DNA of 12,297 nucleotides, taken from NCBI GenBank assembly GCA_947573745.1, contig CANPGX010000016.1, forward strand, positions 1 through 12,297. The letters run 5' to 3'. Below, in pieces: positions 6,280 to 12,297 of the stretch. Within the stretch, counting starts at the first letter, position 1. The number at the start of each line of letters is the position of its first letter. The notes below the pieces were generated by a model. The model did no database searches and had not been told where the DNA came from. It saw only the letters and a list, made by a program, of their open reading frames with translations. The stretch is from an uncultured Erysipelotrichaceae bacterium (GTDB lineage Bacteria; Bacillota_I; Bacilli_A; Erysipelotrichales; Coprobacillaceae). Both the position numbers and the translations under genes were made by a program.

Positions 6280-8115
6280 TTAACGAACACCGCCGCCAGA
6301 TCCTCCACCGGAGAATCCACCGCCACCGCCAAAGGAAGCACTTCCGCCACCACCACCAATAGAGGTTGCATCTTGTGCTGAATGGGCATTGGCAATACCG
6401 ACATGACTGGCGCGTGTCATATGATTGATCCACATCATTGTGTAAATAAAATCAACATTTGAGTAGGCATAATTTCCATAAAATTCTTCTTCAAAGAATT
6501 TTGGATATAGATTTTTAAATGATTCCGCCACTTTATCAGCAATACCATATAAAGCGGCATAAATTAAATATTCTTTCCACAATCCTACTTCATAGACTTC
6601 TCTTTCATGAATGAGTGTAAAATCCTGTAAATAATTTTTAAATCCTAATGCTTGTAAAGCATATTGACGTCCTGTTTCATTTAATTCATGAGAGGTATAA
6701 TGAAATAATCCAAAGAAGGATGATTTTTGAACTTCCTCTAAACCATTTAAGTGCATCAATTGTGTTTCACCATGATGTTTTACTTGCTCCATCCAAGATT
6801 CCAAACGAGTATAATGCTTCTCTGACCAAGCCTTCAATTCATACTCTTGTAAAATTTCATCCTTGCCTGCTGCTAATTGAAGCATATCATAAAGTTCGTT
6901 TTCATCTTGACTATGAATTCCCTGACGATGAACAAAGACAATAGAAGGTTCTAATTTTGTTTGAAGTCCCAAGAAACGTTTTCGCTCTCTTTCCTCCATA
7001 CGAATATTGCCTTGTTGAACCCACTTCAAAAGATAAGCTCCCATAATATCCGTATCATTTTTCATTTCACCAATCTCATCTAATAAAAAGTAAGTTCCTT
7101 CTAAACTTCCACGTACAGGTAAATCACGATAATAATCAATTTGTTTTTTATCTATTCCAAAGATCTTTTTCTTTGAACCCTGGCTAGATTTAATAATTGC
7201 ACTGATAATGATCGTTACCACCAGAAAGATAATCACTATAGGGAAAATAACGAAAAAGATGTTAAAATGGTGAGATGGATAAAAGAACCCTGGATCAACA
7301 TCATCGATGAAGGCATCATCACCATACCCATCACTCATCTCATAATCACTGCCTTCAAAAGCTTCATCTTTCAAAGATTCAAAGGGCTCGTCATTTTCAT
7401 AGTTAGGTGTAAAAATACCTTTTTCAAATCGTACCAAGATATTCATATACTGAGAACCATCCATCCCAGCTTCTGTCTGTGCTATAATTTTTCCATCTAC
7501 AAAATGAATATTTCCTTGATAACCAAAAGCCCAGATACGCGCATTTGTTTCATCAAATACCATACCTTCTTTTTCTATAGAAAGTCTCACTTGTTCTGGC
7601 GCAGGATCCATTTGATCATTGACTAAACGCTGATTAAACCCGTCAGCCTCTTCATAAGCCTGAACAAAGTTAGTCATACGATAACGAATCGTGTAAGTTC
7701 TTTCTCCATACTCACCAATACCCCAACACAATTCATAGCCATCATCCACTTCATGAATACCACTTTTTAAAGCTTTTTCACTTCTTGAAGCAGAAACATC
7801 CCAATCATGTCCTAAACTATCAAATGTTTGACCTGATTCATATTCAACTGTAAAATCCAGAATATCACCAACACCCAGTACCGTCTCCGGTTTATATAAT
7901 TCTGTTCCTTCATAGACCGACATATCCCATACTTCACTAACCCAAGCATCACCGTTATCTAATAACTCCACAGTGATATCCAAAGACTTAAATCGATTAC
8001 TTTTTGATTGTACATGCCATAGTAAAGAAGGACTTTCTAATCCTATGATCAATAACAGAATCAAAAGATATTTTTTAATCTTATTTAAAAGATGGCATTT
8101 CTTTCTTAGCTTCAT
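6280..8115 (-). CDS. DUF2207 domain membrane protein with Gly-rich C-terminus
   Basis: DUF2207 proteins are predicted membrane proteins, frequently encoded beside LemA; their molecular function is unknown. The 611-residue product has an N-terminal signal or anchor (KKYLLILLLIIGLESP, about 14-29) and an extracytoplasmic beta-rich domain (about 40-235) containing DITVELLDNGDAWVSE. An acidic linker (about 240-275), one central membrane helix (285-308) and a cytoplasmic region follow. The conserved C-terminal segment is LWKEYLIYAALYGIADKV, and the tail consists mostly of Gly and Ser, as seen in many family members. Homologues often carry an extra pair of helices before the C-terminal segment; I see none here. 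The ATG at 8115 lies inside lemA (35-nt overlap) with only a weak AGAAGAAA before it, suggesting coupled translation. Confidence 0.9.
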   Translation of the reverse strand: MKLRKKCHLLNKIKKYLLILLLIIGLESPSLLWHVQSKSNRFKSLDITVELLDNGDAWVSEVWDMSVYEGTELYKPETVLGVGDILDFTVEYESGQTFDSLGHDWDVSASRSEKALKSGIHEVDDGYELCWGIGEYGERTYTIRYRMTNFVQAYEEADGFNQRLVNDQMDPAPEQVRLSIEKEGMVFDETNARIWAFGYQGNIHFVDGKIIAQTEAGMDGSQYMNILVRFEKGIFTPNYENDEPFESLKDEAFEGSDYEMSDGYGDDAFIDDVDPGFFYPSHHFNIFFVIFPIVIIFLVVTIIISAIIKSSQGSKKKIFGIDKKQIDYYRDLPVRGSLEGTYFLLDEIGEMKNDTDIMGAYLLKWVQQGNIRMEERERKRFLGLQTKLEPSIVFVHRQGIHSQDENELYDMLQLAAGKDEILQEYELKAWSEKHYTRLESWMEQVKHHGETQLMHLNGLEEVQKSSFFGLFHYTSHELNETGRQYALQALGFKNYLQDFTLIHEREVYEVGLWKEYLIYAALYGIADKVAESFKNLYPKFFEEEFYGNYAYSNVDFIYTMMWINHMTRASHVGIANAHSAQDATSIGGGGGSASFGGGGGFSGGGSGGGVR

Positions 8116-8626
8116 TTTCTTCTAAATATCCTCTTTCTGTAAATCCAAAAGATCCTGCAATTAAACTTGTTGGCAACTGTCTTACTTTTGAGTTCAGTTT
8201 TGTCACACAATCATTATAGACCATACGTGATAAACGCACTTGATTTTCATATTCTTTTACACCTGTCATCGTCTGTTCATACATACGGTCTGCTTTCAAT
8301 TCAGGATAAGCTTCACTGAGTGCATTGATGGTAGCAAGCGCACGTTCAATAGCCACTTCTTGTTGGTGAACCTCTTGTACATCGCTTTTACCATTAATTG
8401 ATTTTCTAGCTGCAATCACATCCATGAGCGTATCATGTTCATGTTTTGAATATTTATCCACTAATTCTGCTAAGGCTGTCAAAGCATCCCAGCGTGAATT
8501 TTGCTGAACACCAATTTGTGACAAAGCATTATCACAACGCTCATCTAAAGCAACAAGTGATCTTTGTGCACCAATAACCCAAATAATCACCACAACAACA
8601 ATACCGATTAATACATATAACCACAT
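8081..8626 (-). CDS. lemA: LemA family protein
   Basis: LemA proteins are short membrane-anchored helical proteins whose function is not settled. The 181-residue product has one N-terminal membrane helix (residues about 2-19, external or inverted topology), then the LemA domain: SLVALDERCDNALSQIGVQ, a long coiled helical region with the conserved AYPELKAD, and the C-terminal signature YNDCVTKLNSKVRQLP followed by SLIAGSFGF. Length is typical. The frame begins three codons earlier at 8635, but that ATG directly abuts the Shine-Dalgarno AGGAG; ATG at 8626 is 9 nt away and starts at the anchor helix, so it was chosen. A promoter lies just upstream and the 3' end overlaps the DUF2207 gene, so the two form a bicistron. 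Confidence 0.94.
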   Translation of the reverse strand: MWLYVLIGIVVVVIIWVIGAQRSLVALDERCDNALSQIGVQQNSRWDALTALAELVDKYSKHEHDTLMDVIAARKSINGKSDVQEVHQQEVAIERALATINALSEAYPELKADRMYEQTMTGVKEYENQVRLSRMVYNDCVTKLNSKVRQLPTSLIAGSFGFTERGYLEENEAKKEMPSFK

Positions 8627-8650
8627 AACAATCATCTCCTTATATCTATG

Positions 8651-8679
8651 ATTATATTATAAATATTATTTTTTTGCAA
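8651..8679 (-). promoter_or_regulatory. Likely sigma-A promoter of lemA-DUF2207, with overlapping inverted repeat
   Basis: On the minus strand TTGCAA (8679-8674; 4 of 6 matches to -35), a 17-bp spacer and a perfect TATAAT (8656-8651) precede lemA by about 25 nt. A second TATAAT copy overlaps it at 8661-8656. An 8-bp inverted repeat, ATATTATT/AATAATAT (8663-8670 and 8678-8685), covers the spacer and the -35 and could be an operator, although the composition is so AT-rich that chance is possible. Confidence 0.65.
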
Positions 8680-8696
8680 TAATATGAATATACAAC

Positions 8697-9200
8697 CTAT
8701 CTATTTTCAATTTTTATAATTTCATCCACAATCATTTTTACGCTTTTCTTGCATGTATTAATTTTAATCGTTTTTAACTGAGGATACCGAGAGATTCTCT
8801 GGACACTTCTTTCTATCACATCCGGTTGGCGATTCCCTTTGATAATATCTTTATTTAACCGATCACGTAATTCTATCTCATCTACCACCAAAGAAATCAG
8901 TTTAAGATGACAATCTTTAGTATCTAATCTTTCAACAATCGTATCGATGATTTCTTGTTGATCCATCACCCAACAGAAAATGACATTTTCATAAACAGAA
9001 CAATGCAAAAAACGATTTAATATATCGCAAATGTTATCCATGACCATGGCTTTGGTTTCTTCTGTCACTTGAAATGGATCAGCATCCCAGCACCAATCAC
9101 CATCTAAAAAAACACTATTCGCTAAATCTTTTTTCAATTGTTGACATACAGTGGTTTTCCCTACGCCCATAGTACCACCAATCAAATAAACATTCTTCAT
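8697..9200 (-). CDS. P-loop nucleotide/small-molecule kinase-like protein
   Basis: A 167-residue protein starting with a strand and Walker A GGTMGVGKTT (residues 8-17) followed by LDGDWCWDADPF (32-43). This matches the layout of the AAA_33/adenylate-kinase-like small-molecule kinases, where the acidic 'DGD' strand contributes to substrate or metal binding. Residues about 100-140 contain RDRLNKDIIKGNRQPD, a Lys/Arg-rich LID-like segment, and the final part ends in a helix (VDEIIKIENR). The substrate cannot be named; nucleoside, shikimate-like or antibiotic phosphotransferase roles are all possible. An in-frame GTG three codons earlier falls within the Shine-Dalgarno AAGGTG, so ATG at 9200 was preferred. 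It appears to be monocistronic, between a lipoprotein terminator and the lemA promoter. Confidence 0.85.
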   Translation of the reverse strand: MKNVYLIGGTMGVGKTTVCQQLKKDLANSVFLDGDWCWDADPFQVTEETKAMVMDNICDILNRFLHCSVYENVIFCWVMDQQEIIDTIVERLDTKDCHLKLISLVVDEIELRDRLNKDIIKGNRQPDVIERSVQRISRYPQLKTIKINTCKKSVKMIVDEIIKIENR

Positions 9201-9272
9201 CCCAATCACCTTCTATCCTAAGACATTATTTATGACCTTTTTATTTATTCTATACCTATTCTATAAATATAT

Positions 9273-9301
9273 AAATTAAAAAGCATGAATGATCATGCTT
9301 T
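9273..9301 (-). terminator. Rho-independent terminator after the lipoprotein gene
   Basis: A perfect 9-bp inverted repeat, AAAGCATGA (9280-9288) and TCATGCTTT (9293-9301), has a 4-nt loop. On the minus strand it is followed by a T-rich run (TTTTTAATTT). It starts about 13 nt past the lipoprotein stop codon and separates that gene from the kinase gene. Confidence 0.82.
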
Positions 9302-9313
9302 CATGACAATGAA

Positions 9314-9883
9314 TCACCCATCTTTAGGACAATGATCGATAGGGTCTTGATTTTCAAAGGCAATATCTTTCGTCACTTGATAAGAATAAACCAATTTAGA
9401 ATCTTGCTCGATACATATTCTTCCTTCTATTTGATAAGTCTTTACTGTATCATCTTGATAATAAACATCGACGTTTGTATGGTGAATATAATATGCAAAA
9501 TCATCATAGGCTATGTCTAATTCAAATTGACTATCTTTAACTTCTATTCGATTAGCTTGATTATTTGTAAGTAAGGAAGGATATCTTTGATACATCCTAG
9601 CATTGAAATATCGGTTGATGAACTTTTCATGACATTCATTTTGTATATGATAAATATCCAGTAATTTAGGCGCTTTCTCATAATAATCCTTTAATGATGC
9701 TTGATTCGCAACAATATCATCAGGGATATGAGTCATATAAGTTTTTAAAGCATCGACTTGTTCTTGGGTCACTTCATAATAATCTACTAAAAAAGCTGTC
9801 ATATTTTTTTCTACATTCACTTTTTTTGCACAACTACTTAACCCCAAGGCTAATAAACACAAGTATATAAAAAGCTTTTTCAT
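9314..9883 (-). CDS. Putative lipoprotein of unknown function
   Basis: A 189-residue protein with a classic type II signal peptide: MKKLF, a hydrophobic core and lipobox LSSC with the lipidated Cys at residue 18, so it should be anchored to the outer face of the membrane. The mature part is rich in Asp, Tyr and Gln. A helical first half (about 25-95) is followed by alternating beta-type sequence with many aromatics (FAYYIHHTNVDVYYQDD, then IEGRICIEQDSKLVYSY). This layout is compatible with an NTF2-like or cystatin-like fold, but I cannot name a family. ATG at 9883 has GGGGAGGG 7 nt upstream; an ATG two codons earlier is too close to it. The gene seems monocistronic, with a terminator directly behind it and a possible TGGTATAGA promoter about 40 nt upstream. 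Confidence 0.85.
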   Translation of the reverse strand: MKKLFIYLCLLALGLSSCAKKVNVEKNMTAFLVDYYEVTQEQVDALKTYMTHIPDDIVANQASLKDYYEKAPKLLDIYHIQNECHEKFINRYFNARMYQRYPSLLTNNQANRIEVKDSQFELDIAYDDFAYYIHHTNVDVYYQDDTVKTYQIEGRICIEQDSKLVYSYQVTKDIAFENQDPIDHCPKDG

Positions 9884-9923
9884 TGACATTCCCTCCCCAT
9901 GATTTTACATCACTCAGATCATT

Positions 9924-9932
9924 TCTATACCA
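9924..9932 (-). promoter_or_regulatory. Possible extended -10 element before the lipoprotein gene
   Basis: TGGTATAGA on the minus strand resembles an extended -10 (5 of 6 matches to TATAAT plus TG). It would give a leader of about 34 nt that carries the GGGGAGGG ribosome-binding site. No convincing -35 hexamer is seen. The surrounding 208-nt intergenic region is AT-rich, so this is a weak call. Confidence 0.3.
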
Positions 9933-10050
9933 TAAGATCTTTATATTTAAATGATAGCATTTTTTATAGAAATATATTATGTTTTTCTTTTTATAAAAAA
10001 TATAAGTAAAAAAGAAATCATTATGTTATAATTGTAAATAGTATTAAACA

Positions 10051-10089
10051 TATTTAAAAAGGTGAAACAATAGGATGTCTCACCTTTTT
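10051..10089 (-). terminator. Rho-independent terminator of the amino-acid ABC operon
   Basis: On the minus strand AAAAAGGTGAGAC (10089-10077) pairs with GTTTCACCTTTTT (10068-10056), including one G-U pair, around an 8-nt loop; T residues follow. It lies 3 nt beyond the ATPase stop. The hairpin also has a T6 run on the plus-strand side, so it could terminate in both directions, but the inner pairs favour the minus strand. Confidence 0.85.
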
Positions 10090-10091
10090 TA

Positions 10092-10832
10092 CTATTGTTG
10101 ATGAAGAATACGAGTCAAAAACTGTCTTGTACGTTCATTTTTAGGTTGGTTAAAAATAATATCCGGATGCCCTTCTTCAGCAATAACGCCTTGGTCCATA
10201 AAAACCACCTTACTGCTGACATCTCTGGCAAAAGCCATCTCATGCGTAACCACAACCATGGTCAATCCAGAATGGGCCAAATCCCGCATAACATTTAAAA
10301 CTTCTCCGACCATTTCAGGATCCAAGGCACTCGTCGGCTCATCAAATAAGAGCACTTCAGGTTCCATCGCTAATGCACGAGCAATAGCTACACGTTGCTT
10401 CTGCCCCCCGGATATTTGTCTAGGATAAGCATGGATATAAGCAATCATCCCTACTTTACGAAGATAATTTTTGGCAATTTCCTCAGCTTCCTTAGGGTTT
10501 CTTTTCAATACCCGTGTTTGTCCAACCATGCAGTTTTCCAAAACTGTCATATGATTGAAAAGATTAAATTGTTGGAAAACCATGCCTACTTTTGTACGAT
10601 AAGAAGATAATTGCGCTTGCTTTAAGATATTTTCACCATGGAAGAGAATTTCCCCACTGGTAGGTATTTCTAATAAATTGATACAGCGCAATAGCGTTGA
10701 TTTCCCACTTCCACTTGATCCAATAACGCTGACAACTTCACCTTTTTCTACACAAAAATGAATATCTTTTAAAACTGTATTTTCACCAAATTTTTTCTCT
10801 AAATGATTGACTTCGATGATAGCATTACTCAT
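10092..10832 (-). CDS. Polar amino-acid ABC transporter, ATP-binding protein (GlnQ/HisP type)
   Basis: This is the cytoplasmic ATPase that powers uptake of amino acids by the adjacent permease. The 246-residue product is full length, with Walker A IGSSGSGKST (37-46), Q-loop VFQQFNLF (85-92), ABC signature ISGGQ (140-144), Walker B VLLFDEP (160-166), D-loop SALD and the H-loop histidine in VVTHE (H197). MVFQQFNLFNHMTVLEN and FFDEP-type spacing are characteristic of the PAAT (polar amino acid) subfamily. An in-frame GTG three codons earlier overlaps the Shine-Dalgarno AGGAGG; ATG at 10832 is 8 nt from it and was chosen. The start overlaps the permease stop by 8 nt, indicating coupled expression. 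Substrate cannot be told from this subunit. Confidence 0.96.
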   Translation of the reverse strand: MSNAIIEVNHLEKKFGENTVLKDIHFCVEKGEVVSVIGSSGSGKSTLLRCINLLEIPTSGEILFHGENILKQAQLSSYRTKVGMVFQQFNLFNHMTVLENCMVGQTRVLKRNPKEAEEIAKNYLRKVGMIAYIHAYPRQISGGQKQRVAIARALAMEPEVLLFDEPTSALDPEMVGEVLNVMRDLAHSGLTMVVVTHEMAFARDVSSKVVFMDQGVIAEEGHPDIIFNQPKNERTRQFLTRILHQQ

Positions 10833-11595
10833 GTAAAGCACCTCCTAAATCATCATGATATAATTCGAATGAACTACGACCATCCATTTTCTTTTCAATC
10901 CATCTTAAGATACGTGTCACTGTAAAGGTCATAATAAAGTAAATAACACAAGTAATGGTAAAGACTTCATAATAACGATAATGAGTTGCTGAAATGGTTT
11001 TACTAGCCAAGAATAATTCATTGACTGTAATAACATTAAGCACTGCTGTATCTTTGATATTGATGACAAATTCATTGCCTAAAGCTGGTAAAATATGACG
11101 AATGGCTTGTGGTAAAATAATGTGTAACATCGCTTGGCGATAAGTCATTCCAACACATAATGCAGCCTCTAATTGACCATGATCAATAGATTCAATACCC
11201 CCACGAACAATTTCCGTAAGATAGGCTCCTGTATTAATAGAAACAATCAAGATAGCTGCTTCAAAAGCGGCCATTTCAAAACCGAATAATTCTGTTGATC
11301 CATAATAAATAATCATTGATTGAACAATCATCGGGGTTCCTCTGAAAACCTCAACATAAATCGTAGAAATCATTTTTCCTATTTTCAGTATGACACGTTT
11401 CCATAAAGATGACATTGGATTATCTGGAATAGAACGAAGATAACCTACGATGAGGCCTATGATAAAGCCTATCACCGTTCCTATCAAAGAAACTTCTAAT
11501 GTGACTAAAGCTCCTTGGAGGAACCTTGAGCCATAATTTTGAAGAAAAAAGCTGACCCATTCAAAGAAATTTCTATTTGCTGCTAATAAAAGCAT
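10825..11595 (-). CDS. Polar amino-acid ABC transporter, permease (HisM/GlnP type)
   Basis: This is the membrane subunit that forms the translocation path, probably as a homodimer since only one permease gene is present. The 256-residue product has a hydrophobic profile with about five helices (near residues 26-52, 86-100, 107-125, 170-195 and 212-230). The family signature STIYVEVFRGTPMIVQ (77-92) and the EAA loop EAALCVGMTYRQAMLHIILP (143-162) contact the ATPase; VINIKDTAVL (177-186) is also typical. Ribosome-binding site AAGGGG lies about 9-10 nt before the ATG. The gene follows the binding-protein gene after 15 nt and overlaps the ATPase start. Confidence 0.96.
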   Translation of the reverse strand: MLLLAANRNFFEWVSFFLQNYGSRFLQGALVTLEVSLIGTVIGFIIGLIVGYLRSIPDNPMSSLWKRVILKIGKMISTIYVEVFRGTPMIVQSMIIYYGSTELFGFEMAAFEAAILIVSINTGAYLTEIVRGGIESIDHGQLEAALCVGMTYRQAMLHIILPQAIRHILPALGNEFVINIKDTAVLNVITVNELFLASKTISATHYRYYEVFTITCVIYFIMTFTVTRILRWIEKKMDGRSSFELYHDDLGGALHE

Positions 11596-11610
11596 GTTTC
11601 ATATCCCCTT

Positions 11611-12297
11611 TTATTCTGAACTTGGTTGACGTTCCAAAGCTTCTAACATCCAGGCTTCTCTTTGTTCATTAGTAATTTTTTCTAATGCTTTATTACATAA
11701 TTCCATCATTTCTTCATTACCTTTTTTGATCCCTACTGCCAAAGCTGCATCTTCTTCAGAATATGTGAAACCTTGTCCTTGTTCAAAAGTAATATAAGTT
11801 AAATTTGGATTTGATTTAATGGCTGAATCTGCACCTGGTTTTTCTGAAATATAACCATCCACTCTACCTGCATTTAAAGCTGTAATCATGGCTGGGAATG
11901 ATTCCATAGGTGTTTGATGATCCACTGAAGGAATTTGATCGATAACTGTATCATGGAAAGTACCTAATTGTGCCACAATACGCGCACCTTGAAGATCTTC
12001 TAAAGATCTTGCATTGGCATAAGGTCCATCTTTCTCAACAACAATCACTAATTCTGATAAATAATAATTTTCCGAGAAATCAATACTTTCTTTACGTTCT
12101 GCTGTTGGTGACATACCAGCAATAATAAAATCAATTCTTCCAGATGTGAGTGAAGGAATCAATCCTTCCCAATCTGTTTGAACAACTTCTAATTCATAAC
12201 CAGCTTCATCAGCAATGGCTTGTGCTATAGAAACATCAAAGCCAGCACAATAACCACCACTCACATTTTTAGCCGCCCATTCTGCTTCTTCATCCTG
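11611..12297 (-). CDS. Amino-acid ABC transporter substrate-binding protein (partial, 5' end outside window)
   Basis: The frame runs open to the window edge: 228 codons are visible, beginning QDEEAEWAAKNV, so signal peptide, lipobox and the first binding-site strand are missing. The GTG at 12264 is an internal valine, not a start. SBP_bac_3 hallmarks are GFDVSIAQAIADE, DWEGLIPSLTSGRIDFI followed by AGMSPTAERKESIDFSENYY, and the hinge and second-lobe segment ARIVAQLGTFHDTVIDQ. LNAGRVDGYISEKPGA, near the C-terminal lobe, normally contains the ligand-contacting Asp. The arginine in TAERKESIDFS fits the residue that binds the amino-acid carboxylate in this family. It is the first visible gene of the importer operon; promoter and any leader riboswitch would lie to the right of the window. 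Substrate is most likely a polar or charged amino acid, but this is not resolved. Confidence 0.95.
   Translation of the reverse strand, partial: QDEEAEWAAKNVSGGYCAGFDVSIAQAIADEAGYELEVVQTDWEGLIPSLTSGRIDFIIAGMSPTAERKESIDFSENYYLSELVIVVEKDGPYANARSLEDLQGARIVAQLGTFHDTVIDQIPSVDHQTPMESFPAMITALNAGRVDGYISEKPGADSAIKSNPNLTYITFEQGQGFTYSEEDAALAVGIKKGNEEMMELCNKALEKITNEQREAWMLEALERQPSSE

Noticed and set aside
6284..6360. GC-rich repeat-like stretch of CCGCC/CCACC units
   Set aside because: It encodes the Gly-rich C-terminus of the DUF2207 protein; low-complexity coding, not a DNA repeat element.
7267..7626. 119-codon plus-strand open frame
   Set aside because: It lies entirely inside and antisense to the DUF2207 gene, has no ribosome-binding site and shows no recognisable domain; a shadow frame.
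9890..10023. Possible small gene or riboswitch in the gap upstream of the lipoprotein
   Set aside because: Very AT-rich with scattered stops, no ribosome-binding site with a usable frame and no recognisable structured RNA pattern.
12262..12264. GTG as start of the substrate-binding protein
   Set aside because: The same frame stays open to the window edge and the visible protein lacks signal peptide and first lobe strand, so the gene continues outside.

Overview
The window reads as a stretch of core chromosome from a low-GC, AT-rich Firmicute. Every gene I can support lies on the minus strand. The families (RapZ, WhiA, YbaK/EbsC, MoxR/DUF58, LemA/DUF2207, polar amino-acid ABC importer), strong AGGAGG-type ribosome-binding sites and short AT-rich terminators fit a Gram-positive gut anaerobe. 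A member of the Erysipelotrichia/Coprobacillaceae is my guess from general style, not something the sequence proves. I see no insertion sequence, phage gene, CRISPR array, tRNA or rRNA.

In transcription order (right to left) there are four or five units. (1) At the right edge is an amino-acid ABC importer: substrate-binding protein (5' end outside the window), permease and ATPase, tightly spaced and closed by a hairpin terminator at 10051-10089. (2) Two apparently single genes follow: an orphan lipoprotein with its own terminator, and a small P-loop kinase. (3) A lemA-DUF2207 pair has a good sigma-A-type promoter at 8651-8679 and a 12-bp-stem terminator at 6206-6246. (4) A four-gene run follows: MoxR AAA+ ATPase, DUF58 protein, polytopic membrane protein with a DUF4129-like tail, and YbaK-type Cys-tRNA(Pro) deacylase. 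It has a promoter just upstream (6162-6191), and junctions overlap by up to 4 nt or are separated by 1-3 nt. (5) After a 99-nt gap with a possible internal promoter comes rapZ-whiA-XRE regulator-small membrane protein, where each stop codon overlaps the next start. No terminator is visible between units 4 and 5, so they may be co-transcribed.

Nothing here is clearly a new system. The least ordinary parts are the MoxR/DUF58 module, whose third gene keeps the membrane part and DUF4129-like tail of a TgpA/YebA-type transglutaminase but lacks the catalytic domain, and the rapZ-whiA locus, which lacks the usual yvcK between the two genes and carries an XRE regulator and a 94-residue membrane protein where crh often sits in bacilli. 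Starts were chosen from ribosome-binding-site spacing; for rapZ, the DUF4129-tail gene, moxR, lemA, the kinase, the lipoprotein and the ABC ATPase this gives a start inside the longest open frame.
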